From: Solemya velesiana gill symbiont | GTDB taxonomy: Bacteria; Pseudomonadota; Gammaproteobacteria; Chromatiales; Chromatiaceae | NCBI RefSeq assembly: GCF_002020805.1 | Contig: NZ_MPRJ01000001.1 | Coordinates: 1 to 64,000, forward strand | DNA: 64,000 nucleotides | Reading direction: 5' to 3' | Shown: positions 43,379-56,071 of the stretch, one piece after another | Position numbering within the stretch: position 1 is the stretch's first letter | Layout of the letters: every line of letters starts with the position of its first letter | The notes under the pieces: generated by a model | Database searches by the model: none | What the model was told of the DNA's origin: nothing | Seen by the model: only the letters and a program-made list of their open reading frames with translations | Program-made: the position numbers and the translations under genes

Positions 43379-44580
43379 ATGGCTAAGAAGAAAAAAACAC
43401 TGAGAACAATACATCGGCCAAGAGATGTGCTGGCCTAGTTGTGGAGACGGTGCCTGACATCAACCCAGGTGATAGGCATTACGGGCAGTTGTGGCAAAAC
43501 AAGCGCAACCCGTTTTCTTGACCATGCCTTGTCCGGAAGCTTGCAGGGGCATGGTGTCCACCTGTTCAACGGCCAAGGCTTTGTTTCAAAGAACATCCTG
43601 AAAGTAAGGCGTTCGGATCGTTACTATGTTCAGGAGGTGAGTGGGCATCGCCCGGGATTTCTCGCCACGGTCATGCCTCTGCTCAAGCCTACGATATCTA
43701 TCGTGACCGCCGTTGGGCAGGATCACTACACAAACTTTCGCAGCCGCGAGGCGACTGCCCAGGAGAAGCAAACCCTGGTGCGTGTGCTTCCACGGAAAGG
43801 CGTTGCAATACTCAATTTCGACGACCCCTTTGTGCGGCCAATGGCTGATGTGACCAATGGGCGGGTGATTGGTTACGGCCTGTCTGCGGATGCGGATTTA
43901 CGTGCGTCGGAAATTTCTGCAACCTGGCCGGGCAGGCTCTCGTTCAACGTGGACTATAACGGAGAAAAAGCCAGGGTCGAGACCAGGTTGGCCGGTGAAA
44001 TCTGGCTTAGTTCGGCATTGGCGGCGATTGCCGTGGGGCTTGATCTGGAAACCTGCGCCAAGCGAATGGCGACAGTCGAAGCTGTACCTGGCAGCATGGC
44101 TCTGTACAAAACGCCTGCGGAGAGCTGGTTCATAAACGACACGGCCAAGGCGCCATACTGGACAATTGAGTTGGCCTGTCGGACCTTGTTGAATGCAGTT
44201 TCACCACGTAAGACAGTGGTGTTTGGCCCGTTTTCCGATATGGGTGGCGGCTCCAGCAAGAAATACCGTAAAGCAGCAAGGGGGCGCTGGACATTGCCGA
44301 TCGCGTGGTTTTTGTCGGTGAGATCGCCAGTCACGTGGAGCGCATGGTCGATGGCTATGCTCCCGGTCGCCTGGTATGTATGCCTACGGTTCGGGAAGCT
44401 GCCGCTTTTCTGGCTGCAGATCAACTGGAAGGCGAGGTCACGCTGGTCAAGGCTAACGGCAAGGCGCACCTTGAGCGTTTGTCTTTATCGCAGCAAGAAC
44501 CGGTTGCCTGCTGGAAAGAGAGCTGCGGTCTCGACAGCGATTGCAGTGTTTGTGATTCAAGACGCCGCCGGGCAGGCTGA
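43379..44580 (+). pseudogene. Mur-ligase-family gene with amber codon and frameshift
   Basis: The ATG at 43379 gives MAKKKKTLRTIHRPRDVLA, then TAG (43436-43438), and the same frame continues with the ATP loop VIGITGSCGKTSAT, typical of MurC-F, FolC and cyanophycin synthetases. The central domain continues (VTAVGQDHYTNFRSREATAQEK, ILNFDDPFVRPM). At the run of five G (44280-44284) the frame is lost; one more G joins KYRKAARG to ALDIADRVVFVGEIASHVER and on to the TGA at 44580. The intact protein would be about 400 residues and lack the N-terminal UDP-binding domain. Its substrate is unknown. Confidence 0.8.
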
Positions 44581-45045
44581 TCAAAGCGCTTTAACCAGTT
44601 CCAGCACCTGTTCGACATGGCCCTTGGGCTTGGTGTCATAGAGGGGGTGCTGAACGATGCCGTTTTTATCGATGACGAAGGTGGAGCGCAGTATGCCCAT
44701 ACGCTTCTCGCCGTGGGCCTCTTTTTCGCGCCACACGTCGTAGTCCTCGCACATCACGCCATCGATATCCGCAAGCAGGCGGATGGTGAGTCCGTGCTTG
44801 TCCCTGAATGCACCGTGAGAGAGGCAGTTGTCGTGGCTGATGCCGAGGATTTCGGTATCCAGTTCAGAAAATTCATCGTGCAGATCGGAGAACTCCAGGG
44901 CCTCAATGGTACAGCCGGGGGTATCGTCCTTGGGATAAAAATAGAGCACCAGGTTTTTCTTGCCGGAAAAGTCGGCAAGCTGGGTCATCTCCAGGTCAGC
45001 ATTGGGCAGCTCGAAGTTCGGTGCGGGATCACCAAGCTTCAGCAT
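44581..45045 (-). CDS. bcp: peroxiredoxin Bcp (PrxQ)
   Basis: 154 residues. The peroxidatic cysteine is Cys45 (DDTPGCTIEAL). The usual PrxQ resolving cysteine five residues later is Leu50, so this is a 1-Cys-like or alternative-resolving form; other cysteines are in DNCLSH and VMCEDY. It reduces peroxides and lipid hydroperoxides in the cytoplasm. It is convergent with and directly abuts the broken Mur-like gene. Confidence 0.93.
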   Translation of the reverse strand: MLKLGDPAPNFELPNADLEMTQLADFSGKKNLVLYFYPKDDTPGCTIEALEFSDLHDEFSELDTEILGISHDNCLSHGAFRDKHGLTIRLLADIDGVMCEDYDVWREKEAHGEKRMGILRSTFVIDKNGIVQHPLYDTKPKGHVEQVLELVKAL

Positions 45046-45196
45046 CTATACTCTCCTCGCATAACGATCCAGCCTACAGGGCTTGCGGCGGATTCTTATC
45101 AATTCGAAAGCAAATTTATTGCTGAATTCGAATCGCGTCAACAGAATTTTGATGGAAAATGTTCCCTGTGCTTTGGGTGTGTATTTGTGTTAGCAG

Positions 45197-45217
45197 GCCC
45201 GCCATTGGGCGGGCTTT
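45197..45217. terminator. hairpin downstream of metH
   Basis: GCCCGCC-ATTG-GGCGGGC (45197-45214), with TTTGTATG on the plus side. It lies just beyond the leftward metH stop and has no T-run on that strand, so it may act as a 3' stabilising or rho-assisted hairpin. Confidence 0.45.
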
Positions 45218-45222
45218 GTATG

Positions 45223-48918
<3,696 letters not shown>

Positions 48919-49024
48919 GGTCTGTAAATCCGGACGCAATATGGGAAAAAGCCCGCAATTATAAAGCCTTGAGGTGCTTTAGGGGAAATTGAGGTGCCGA
49001 GGGGGGAAGCGCCGTCGACCCTGG

Positions 49025-49615
49025 CTACCTGTCCATGACCCGGCGGGGTTCGTTTTTGGGTACGCTCTTGCGGGGCTCACCGCCATGCTGGCGAATGTAT
49101 TCGTACATGACGATGGAGGCAGCGACACTGACATTGAGGCTCTCTATCTGGCCGTACTGGGGGATGGTCAGTTTGCGGATCTCCGGATAGTCCTCGGGAT
49201 CAAAACTCAGTCCCCGCTCCTCGTGGCCGAAGATAAAGGCGCATTCCTCCGGAAACGCCACCTGGTGCAGCATTTCGCCCTTGTCCGCTTCAAGGGTGTA
49301 GAGGGTGTAACCATCGGAAATGAGTGCCTGGTAACAGGTTTCGAAGGTTTCGTGAAAGCGGGCCGGGACGGTTTTGAAGGCTCCCTTGGCCGGCGCCGGG
49401 TCGAATGGGCCGATGTTGACCAGGTGTACCTCGGCCGCGCCGAATGCCCCGGCGCTGCGGAAAATCTTGGGTACGTTGAATCCAGCCTTAAGGTGGTCCA
49501 GGACAATGGCGAAGTTGTGCTCGCCAGGTTCTGCCAGAAGGTTGCGGCGGCGGTTTTTCTCGTAGCGGCGCAGGGCCTGGTTACGGTCGAATTTCTTGGA
49601 TTTTCTCAACGGCAT
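49025..49615 (-). CDS. SpoU/TrmH-family RNA 2'-O-methyltransferase
   Basis: 196 residues. SPOUT-fold motifs are HLKAGFNVPKIFRSAGAFGA, FIFGHEERGLS and IPQYGQIESLNVSVAASIVMYEY. The C-terminus is basic. No N-terminal substrate-recognition domain is present, and the target (tRNA or rRNA) is not determined. It lies upstream of metH on the same strand with 106 bases between. Confidence 0.88.
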   Translation of the reverse strand: MPLRKSKKFDRNQALRRYEKNRRRNLLAEPGEHNFAIVLDHLKAGFNVPKIFRSAGAFGAAEVHLVNIGPFDPAPAKGAFKTVPARFHETFETCYQALISDGYTLYTLEADKGEMLHQVAFPEECAFIFGHEERGLSFDPEDYPEIRKLTIPQYGQIESLNVSVAASIVMYEYIRQHGGEPRKSVPKNEPRRVMDR

Positions 49616-49769
49616 TTCAGGGGTGTGCTTGGCTAAAGTTCGATACCAGGGGGCGAACGTGCCATCATATACTACGTTTGGTCGTGACCAGCATTCAATG
49701 TGCGCGGCTGTTGCGGAGGTATCTCCCGGAGGTTCCTCTTAAATTCATAAAAACATCGAGGAACTTTCA

Positions 49770-50201
49770 ATGTCCGAGGCTAAATCAGGTGGTACCGTTC
49801 AGGTCCATTACACAGGCACCCTGGAGGACGGAACCCAGTTCGATTCATCCCGTGGTGCGGAGCCCCTGGGGGTGACACTGGGAGCCGGCCAGGTAATCCC
49901 CGGTTTTGAAAAAGCGCTAATCGGCATGGCGGTTGGTGAAACCAAGAGCATCCACATTCCAGTCGAAGAGGCCTATGGCGAATCCCATCCTGAACTGATT
50001 CAGGAAGTCGGCCGGGAACATATTCCGGAAGAGATCGAACTGGCTGTCGGTGTGCAGCTCCAGGCCCAGGGACCCGAAGGTCACCCCTATCTACTGACGG
50101 TTACCGCCCTGACCGACGATATGGCCACCCTCGACGGCAACCATCCGCTGGCGGGCAAGGCACTCAATTTCGAACTCGAATTGGTGGGTATCGCTGGTTG
50201 A
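49770..50201 (+). CDS. FKBP-type peptidyl-prolyl isomerase, SlyD/SlpA-like
   Basis: 143 residues. An FKBP domain (VQVHYTGTLEDGTQFDSS, LGAGQVIPGFEKALIGMAVGE) is interrupted by the insert-in-flap chaperone domain (about residues 70-125), and ends NHPLAGKALNFELELV. The His/Cys-rich metal tail of E. coli SlyD is absent. Cytoplasmic. The ATG follows CGAGGA. Its stop overlaps the start of the next gene. Confidence 0.9.
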   Translation: MSEAKSGGTVQVHYTGTLEDGTQFDSSRGAEPLGVTLGAGQVIPGFEKALIGMAVGETKSIHIPVEEAYGESHPELIQEVGREHIPEEIELAVGVQLQAQGPEGHPYLLTVTALTDDMATLDGNHPLAGKALNFELELVGIAG

Positions 50202-51355
50202 TCAAACCCGATTATCATGGCGGCAGCATAGTCAACCTGATGGCCTCCATCGCCCATGCGATGGGGGCCGATGCCCAGGGTTACGCCGCCACACCTTTGC
50301 TTTCTCTAGGCCCGTTGTCGCGGGCAAAAAATATTCTCCTGTTGGTGATCGATGGACTGGGTTACCAGTTCCTCAAGGAGCATGGCGACGGCAGTTTCCT
50401 CTCCGGCAAGCTCCGGGGGAGGATGACATCGGTCACACCTTCAGCCACGGCCACCGCCATTCCTGCATTCATGCTGGGTGTCCCTCCTCAACAACATGGT
50501 TTTTCCGGGTGGTTCACCTACTTTCGGGAGTTGGGTGACATGCTGGCGGTGCTGCCGTTTCGTTCAAGGCACGGCAGTGCTTCGCTCGGCACCATGGGTT
50601 TGAGTCCGTCGGATCTCTGCGGCTGTGAGCCGATCTTCAAGCGGATGCAGGCCAATTGTTCCGCGATCATGCCGGACTGGATTGCCGGCTCCGATTTCAA
50701 TACGGCATTCAACGACGATGCGGCAGTACTGCCTTACCGTGGATTGGACGATTTTTTTACTGCGATCGGTTCGAGGTTGGCCGGAATAGAGCGCAACTAT
50801 GTCTATGCCTACTGGCCCGAGTTCGATGCTATCGCCCATAAGTATGGGGTGGAAAGCGCGCAGGCAGTCAATCACTTCGAGCAGTTCGATGCTGCGCTGG
50901 AGCAATTCAGCCGGCGCTTGAGCGGTTCGGATACGGCCATGCTGGTGACCTCGGATCACGGTTTTATCAATACTGCCCCGGAACATACCATCCAGATGTC
51001 CGATCATCCGGATCTTGCCGAGTGCCTGGTGTTGCCCTTGAGTGGGGAGTCCCGTTTTTCCTACTGTTATCTGCGGTCGGGGTATGAGTCCCTGTTTACC
51101 GATTATGTCAGCCAGCAGCTTGGGCACTGCATCGAACTGAAATCGTCCAGTGAGATGATGGATGAGGGGTGGTTCGGGCTGGGTGACCCTCATCCCAGGT
51201 TCAAGGATCGAATCGGCGACTATATTCTTGCCATGAAGGGAGATTACAAGATCAAGGACAGGGTGCTGGGCGAACATCCTCATCTGCATCTCGGAGTTCA
51301 TGGTGGAGTAAGCGCCGAAGAGATGTACGTACCCCTTGTTGCTGCGGAGTTGTAA
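50198..51355 (+). CDS. alkaline-phosphatase-superfamily phosphodiesterase (NPP-like)
   Basis: 385 residues from a TTG start at 50198 that overlaps the FKBP stop (TTGA); MIKPDYHGGSIVNLMASIA reads as the true conserved start. Metal and active-site residues are in LLVIDGLGYQFL, the nucleophile region SVTPSATATAIPAF, YWPEFDAIAHKYG, VTSDHGF and LGVHGG. No signal peptide is seen, so it is probably cytoplasmic. The substrate is unknown (nucleotide or lipid phosphodiesters in the family). Translation is likely coupled to the FKBP gene. Confidence 0.85.
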   Translation: MIKPDYHGGSIVNLMASIAHAMGADAQGYAATPLLSLGPLSRAKNILLLVIDGLGYQFLKEHGDGSFLSGKLRGRMTSVTPSATATAIPAFMLGVPPQQHGFSGWFTYFRELGDMLAVLPFRSRHGSASLGTMGLSPSDLCGCEPIFKRMQANCSAIMPDWIAGSDFNTAFNDDAAVLPYRGLDDFFTAIGSRLAGIERNYVYAYWPEFDAIAHKYGVESAQAVNHFEQFDAALEQFSRRLSGSDTAMLVTSDHGFINTAPEHTIQMSDHPDLAECLVLPLSGESRFSYCYLRSGYESLFTDYVSQQLGHCIELKSSSEMMDEGWFGLGDPHPRFKDRIGDYILAMKGDYKIKDRVLGEHPHLHLGVHGGVSAEEMYVPLVAAEL

Positions 51356-51969
51356 TGAATATCAACCTTTCTGAATTCACGGCAAACCAGGTCTAGTTCA
51401 CGATGACCCAGGCGCTGATTCCCCGCCCTATTGCCTGGGTGTTGACGCAGAATGCCGACGGCAGCAAGAACCTGGCGCCTTTCTCCTACTTCAGTGCAGT
51501 CAGTAGTGAGCCACCGCTGATCATGCTCTCCATCGGCAGAAGGTCTGACGGGGCGCCAAAGGACACTGCTGCAAATATCGAGGCGCGAAAACATTTCGTA
51601 GTGCATATCCCGCACCGGGATGTGATGGGTGCGGTGAACGAAAGTGCTGCCAGCCTGCCTGCAGGAGAGTCCGAGGTGGAGGCGCTGGGTTTGGAGCTGG
51701 CAGAATTTCCAGGTGCTGAACTGCCTCGTCTTGCACAGTGCCGCCTGGCCATGGCTTGTGAGCTCCATGAGATCCAGCAGATCGGCGCTTCGCCCCAGTC
51801 GTTGATTTTCGGGCAGGTAAGGCAGTTGTATCTGGATGATGGGATTGTCAGCCAGGGTGATGGCGGGAGATTGAAAATACATGCCGATCGGCTCGACCCG
51901 GTCGGCAGGTTGGGGGCGGGTGAATACATGGGTATGGGTGAGATCATCGAACTGGCCAGGCCAAAATAG
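51355..51969 (+). pseudogene. flavin reductase-like (FMN-binding split barrel) gene with early amber codon
   Basis: The ATG at 51355 overlaps the upstream stop (TAATG) and reads MNINLSEFTANQV, then TAG (51397-51399), then FTMTQALIPRPIAWVLTQNA in the same frame. The remainder is an intact flavin-reductase domain (LAPFSYFSAVSSEPPLIMLSIG, HFVVHI, AASLPAGESEVEALGLE). The stop probably replaces a Tyr. An ATG at 51403 could restart and give 188 residues, but it has no ribosome site of its own. Partial function by reinitiation cannot be excluded. Confidence 0.65.
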
Positions 51970-52073
51970 TGAGTGTTGGGCATTGGTCGATTAAAATTTG
52001 CTGATTGGACTAAACTTTTGGTATTGATGTAGCTCTATCGGGCCACCTGGTGGTGTCACCACGGGTGAAATCC

Positions 52074-52095
52074 CAATGGCAAGGCATTGCCATTG
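52074..52095 (+). other. hairpin in the leader of the DUF945-like gene
   Basis: CAATGGCA (52074-52081) pairs with TGCCATTG (52088-52095) around AGGCAT, 40 bases before the GTG start. It may shape the mRNA leader. The rest of 51970-52135 shows nothing else. Confidence 0.4.
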
Positions 52096-52135
52096 TCGTT
52101 TGGGTTTGCGAAAGGAATAAGAAAAGGGGCAAGCA

Positions 52136-53437
52136 GTGAAGTTAAAGACGCTGATTCTGGTGCCTGTTATCGGTGCGGCGTTGGCCAATGGAGGGCTCAA
52201 GGCCTACATCCATTACAAGGTCACATCGGAGCTTGATAATGCCATTACCATGGCTGCGCCGTTTGCGCACATCAGCTATGGCGGCCTCAGTACCGACCTT
52301 GGCGGCAAGCTGACCATTAAACAGATAGCCATTACGCCTCTTGCAACCGGCCTGGAGGTGCGGGTGGAGGCGGTTGAAGTTCAGGGCGATGGCATAGGAT
52401 TTCTGCTGGACCTCTCCCAGGGGTTGGGTAAAGGCGAACCGCCGGAGAAGCTTTCCGCAAATATCTGGGGTGCCGAGATTCCCGTGACGGGCGATCTGAT
52501 GGATATCGGTCCAACTTTCAACTTCGGCCCGGGAACCCAGGACAAGGCTGCGCCAGAGCCCTGTAGCCTTGGTGGTGTGCTGCAGCACGCGGGGCTGTTC
52601 GACATCGGCTACAGCACCCTGGTGGCGGACTCAGGTATCGGTTTTGAATATGACAAGGATGCAGGCGATGTCGCGCTTATGTTCGACTACCAGATCGAAG
52701 GTATCGAATCCCTTGCCATGGATGTGAGTATGAGCGGCGTAAGTTCTCCCGGTATGGTTGTCATGGGGGCAATGCCGACCTTCCAGAACTTCGAGATAGC
52801 CTACCGGATCGAGCCTGATTACATGAAGAAGATGGTCAGTCACTGCGCCCAGAAGGCTGGCCAGTCATCCCAGGAGTTCATCAATACGCTTTTCAGTCAG
52901 TCCGACTCCTACTATGCACAGACCCTTGGGATTATTCCGGGCCAGGGGCTACGGACCTTGTTTAAGGAGTTGGTTACCAAGGCTGGAGATGTGCACATAC
53001 GCGCCAAGCCTTCCAGTAATTTCAATCCTTCCATGATGCCGGCGTTCAGACCGCAGGATATGATTGCAATGCTTGGGATTGAGCTGAGTGTCAACAACCG
53101 GCTGATCACGGACCTGAGTTTCACCATGCCGACAAGTGCGGACCTGATGGCTTCCCTGCAAGAGGATAGTGCTGATGCCGGTGGGGCAGAGGAGCCGCCC
53201 AAGCCAGTACTGCGCTGGCGTTATGTGGAGGTGAAGCGGTCTGAACTTGGTAGCTACCTCGGGCGCAAGGCGCGCATTTATACCAGCAGTGGCCAGGAAG
53301 CCAGGCCCAAGGAGGGGGTTATCGACTCACTCAGGAAGAATAAGTTGAGCATCCAGCAAAGGTTGCATGGTGGTGAGTTCATGGTTCATATACCGCTCGG
53401 CACCGTGGTCAAGGCAGAGGTGATGATACCTCAATAA
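52136..53437 (+). CDS. DUF945-like membrane-anchored/periplasmic protein
   Basis: 433 residues from a GTG start with AAAAGGGG upstream. An N-terminal hydrophobic segment (LKTLILVPVIGAALANGG) is a signal or anchor. The rest is a large, repetitive, mostly beta protein (YGGLSTDLGGKLTIKQIAI, PVTGDLMDIGPTFNFGPG) of the kind annotated DUF945 or AsmA-like. The C-terminal quarter has a small domain around RWRYVEVKRSELGSYLGRKARI. The function is unknown. Confidence 0.7.
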   Translation: MKLKTLILVPVIGAALANGGLKAYIHYKVTSELDNAITMAAPFAHISYGGLSTDLGGKLTIKQIAITPLATGLEVRVEAVEVQGDGIGFLLDLSQGLGKGEPPEKLSANIWGAEIPVTGDLMDIGPTFNFGPGTQDKAAPEPCSLGGVLQHAGLFDIGYSTLVADSGIGFEYDKDAGDVALMFDYQIEGIESLAMDVSMSGVSSPGMVVMGAMPTFQNFEIAYRIEPDYMKKMVSHCAQKAGQSSQEFINTLFSQSDSYYAQTLGIIPGQGLRTLFKELVTKAGDVHIRAKPSSNFNPSMMPAFRPQDMIAMLGIELSVNNRLITDLSFTMPTSADLMASLQEDSADAGGAEEPPKPVLRWRYVEVKRSELGSYLGRKARIYTSSGQEARPKEGVIDSLRKNKLSIQQRLHGGEFMVHIPLGTVVKAEVMIPQ

Positions 53438-54332
53438 TCGGTGGTCATGGCCACGTTCCTGAGCAGTGCCATCGGGCCTTCGGTTCGTATGCTGGTAATC
53501 TGTTCCTTCTCCTTGACGAACAGTGAACCGGCAAAGCCCAGGGCGTTGATGAATACTCCCCTGTGAAATTCGTGGCTGCGAGGGACCAGCAGCATCCACT
53601 CCCTTGTCAGTAGCAGGTTGTAGGGCTTCGACTGCAGCAGTCGTTCCCCGCCTGGAATCCCCGGCATGCCAAGTGCTTCGAGCAGTTTCTGAAACCAGCC
53701 GTTGATCCGGGGGGGGCGTCGCCGGCGGTCACCGGTTCGTCAAAACGAACAAAGCCATTGCTGAACGGCAGTTCGGGGATTCGCGTGACCTGCTCCCTTG
53801 TGGTGACGCTATCCAGTAGCGGTTGAGTCGGAAGTTCGGCAGCCCCTTCAGAAAGCGGGAGGGGTACCAGTTGCAGATGTTTATGCCGCTGGCTGGCGCC
53901 GGCAACTTCGCCGCCATTGTAGAAACCGAGACTGGGAAATTCGGTTAAGCAGCAGCACAGGGCTTCGAAGTCGGTTTCATTCAGTAATGAGTCCTGGGGT
54001 TCGAACGTCCGTGTGACGATCAATAGATGGTTGTCGATGACATTGAGCTTGTTGAGAACACCAAGGTGGGTGGGTGTGATTTCGCCTACGGTAAGCTCGG
54101 GCTCCGGGGGCAGGAGCGGATTCTCCTGGCGGGCGGCGCCTTCAGTTTTTGCTTCGGCTTTTCGTTGCAGGCTCGAGACCCATCGAACATGAAACCGGAT
54201 GTTGTCTTGCGCTATGACAGTCTATTCGGTTTGTATTGGCTGCAGGGCGCCGCACGCGAGGGCACGCATCGTGGTCTCGGCAATGCGTTGCCAGAGCGTG
54301 CCGGGTTGGATAGGCGTTACGGCTTGGTTCAT
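53431..54332 (-). pseudogene. ATP adenylyltransferase (Ap4A phosphorylase), disrupted
   Basis: The ATG at 54332 reads MNQAVTPIQPGTLWQRIAET to QPIQTE, then TAG at codon 37 (54222-54224), probably from CAG, and continues with TVIAQDNIRFHVRW. The body has NKLNVIDNHLLIVTR, FEPQDSLLNETDF and the HIT-like catalytic GASQRHKHLQLVPLPL. At a run of eight C on the leftward strand (53709-53716) the frame is lost; one more C restores RINGWFQKLLEALG through LLLTREWMLLVPRS to the stop at 53431. The enzyme phosphorolyses diadenosine polyphosphates. Confidence 0.85.
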
Positions 54333-54472
54333 TGCCTATTTTTACCCTGTATTTTTCGGTAGTGAAAGTTTTCGGGTGATTCCGGATGATAGGTTGTTAT
54401 GCTGGCATGGGTTTCATCGCAATGTTGGTGATGGCATTTGATGCGAGAGCTGTTTTTTAACAGAGGATTACT

Positions 54473-55084
54473 ATGACCAGGGTGCTCTATTTCGTCCACG
54501 ATCCCATGTGCTCCTGGTGCTGGGCATTTCGCCCGGTATGGGATGCCGTGGTGCGCGGGCTGCCCGAGGATGTGGAAGTCAGGCGATTGCTGGGCGGCCT
54601 TGCTCCCGACAGCGACGAACCCATGCCCCGGGAGATGCGGCAGAAGTTGCAGGGTATATGGCGTGTGATCCGGCAGAAGGTGCCGGGTACCGAGTTCAAT
54701 TTCGATTTCTGGGAAAAGTGCCGGCCCAGGCGGTCGACCTTTCCTGCCTGCCGGGCGGTTATTGCGGCGCGGTGGCAGGGGGTGGAATACAAGGAGTCGA
54801 TGATATTTGCTATCCAGCGGGCCTATTATCTAGAGGCACGAAATCCATCAGACAGTGATACCCTGGTTTCATTGGCGGGGAAATTGGGGATGGACGCGGA
54901 TCGTTTTTCACGCGACCTGGCGTTCACCGCGGCTCGTGATGAGTTGGCTGACGAGATCTACCGGTGCAGGTCCATGGGGGTAATGAGCTTTCCTTCACTG
55001 GTGCTCGAGTCAGGGGGCACTCGCAGGCTTCTTCAGCACAATTACCTTGATGCGGAGCTGATCCTTTCCCAAATAGCGGGCTGA
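54473..55084 (+). CDS. DsbA-family (FrnE-like) thioredoxin-fold protein
   Basis: 203 residues. The active site is Cys13-Ser-Trp-Cys16 (HDPMCSWCWAFRP), and the cis-proline loop is MSFPSLVL. No signal peptide is present, so it acts in the cytoplasm, like FrnE-type disulfide isomerases. A helical insert lies in the middle (residues about 60-140). The ATG follows AGAGGATT. The disrupted Ap4A phosphorylase gene lies upstream and divergent. Confidence 0.88.
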   Translation: MTRVLYFVHDPMCSWCWAFRPVWDAVVRGLPEDVEVRRLLGGLAPDSDEPMPREMRQKLQGIWRVIRQKVPGTEFNFDFWEKCRPRRSTFPACRAVIAARWQGVEYKESMIFAIQRAYYLEARNPSDSDTLVSLAGKLGMDADRFSRDLAFTAARDELADEIYRCRSMGVMSFPSLVLESGGTRRLLQHNYLDAELILSQIAG

Positions 55085-55750
55085 TTAGAATGCCAGCTTT
55101 TCTGCTGCATCCGGGGCATCGATAAACCGGTTGCGGGTTCCCTGGATTTTTTCAATCCGTTCATTTCTGCGTTGTTCCTCCCGGTCCGGCGGATCCTCCA
55201 GGTTCCACCTTTTCAGTAATTTCCCCTGGCGTTTAAAGATCTTCAATCCATAGGTTTCATGCATGTAGAACATGGCGCGGGCGATGTTCCCGCGGCTTGC
55301 GGGTCGAGGTTCGACGCGGCGTTTTCGTTCGTTCACTTCAAAGTCGCAAGGCCCGAAGCGACGGCGCTCACCGTCGACCATTCCATAGGGCATGGCCCCC
55401 CTGGCCTCGTTGATGTGGCTGCGGGATGGATAGAGATTATGCAGGTCGGCTTCGATTCGGTTGAAGCGGGAACTCGAGCGACGACACTGCTTGCGGCTGC
55501 TGCAGCCTTCGGCTTTCATTGCCCAGGCCATGGGGAAGACGTGCTCGATGTTGATGCCCTTGCCTTTGTTCGCGCCGAATTTTCTCCCGCAGTAGAGTGT
55601 TTCTCCGCCCCTCGCATAAACCTCGCCCCAGAAATAGGGGAAGACTTCCATGTATTCCTTGAGCCGGGTCTGTCCCTTCTCGGCGTTGCATGAAGTGGTT
55701 GTTACAGCGATGAGTATTGCCAGCAGGCGGTTGCGTGTTTTACTGGTCAA
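55085..55750 (-). CDS. endA: endonuclease I (EndA/NucM family)
   Basis: 221 residues. An N-terminal hydrophobic leader (RLLAILIAVTTTSC) exports it, possibly as a lipoprotein. The beta-beta-alpha metal nuclease core has NIEHVFPMAW and EADLHNLYPSRSHIN. Further marks are SRGNIARAMFYMHETYGL and a charged C-terminus. It cleaves DNA in the periplasm or outside. It overlaps the upstream rof-like gene by 11 bases. Confidence 0.93.
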   Translation of the reverse strand: MTSKTRNRLLAILIAVTTTSCNAEKGQTRLKEYMEVFPYFWGEVYARGGETLYCGRKFGANKGKGINIEHVFPMAWAMKAEGCSSRKQCRRSSSRFNRIEADLHNLYPSRSHINEARGAMPYGMVDGERRRFGPCDFEVNERKRRVEPRPASRGNIARAMFYMHETYGLKIFKRQGKLLKRWNLEDPPDREEQRRNERIEKIQGTRNRFIDAPDAAEKLAF

Positions 55751-55970
55751 TCTCTGAGATCTCCGTGATGTTGTCCAGGCGCAATTCGGTTTCGCCTTCA
55801 GGGCATTGCAGGACCAGGTGCTCTACGCCATTACGGGCTGTGATATCGATGATGATGCCAGCCTGGCTGTTCCCGGTTTCTGCAAGGGTTACCCTTACCG
55901 GCGTGCGGTGCATGGCCAGCAGTTCGTATTGACTGTGCAGGGCGCAGGGGATGGGTTTGTAATCGGTCAT
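55740..55970 (-). CDS. rof: Rho-binding antiterminator (Rof/YaeO family)
   Basis: 76 residues. YKPIPCALHSQYELLAMHRT and EHLVLQCPEGETELRLDNIT match the Rof pattern (YxPIxCxxYxxLELA... VEYLVVE...ELRLDKI). Rof binds Rho and reduces termination. It is translationally linked to endA, whose start lies inside its 3' end. Confidence 0.85.
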   Translation of the reverse strand: MTDYKPIPCALHSQYELLAMHRTPVRVTLAETGNSQAGIIIDITARNGVEHLVLQCPEGETELRLDNITEISEIDQ

Positions 55971-56071
55971 TGGTTCAAACTTGCGCTATTGTGCCAACAT
56001 CATAATGCAAGGACGTGAGATTGGTAGGGGCAGGCGCTTCCCTGCGGCCTGCCTGGAGGCGTGGTGGTTTG

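Noticed and set aside
48919-49024. Cobalamin or SAM riboswitch upstream of metH
   Set aside because: The gap is only about 100 bases and shows no B12-box or SAM-box-like elements.
54027-54362. 111-codon rightward frame
   Set aside because: It lies opposite the 5' half of the disrupted Ap4A phosphorylase gene, whose motifs read clearly on the other strand.
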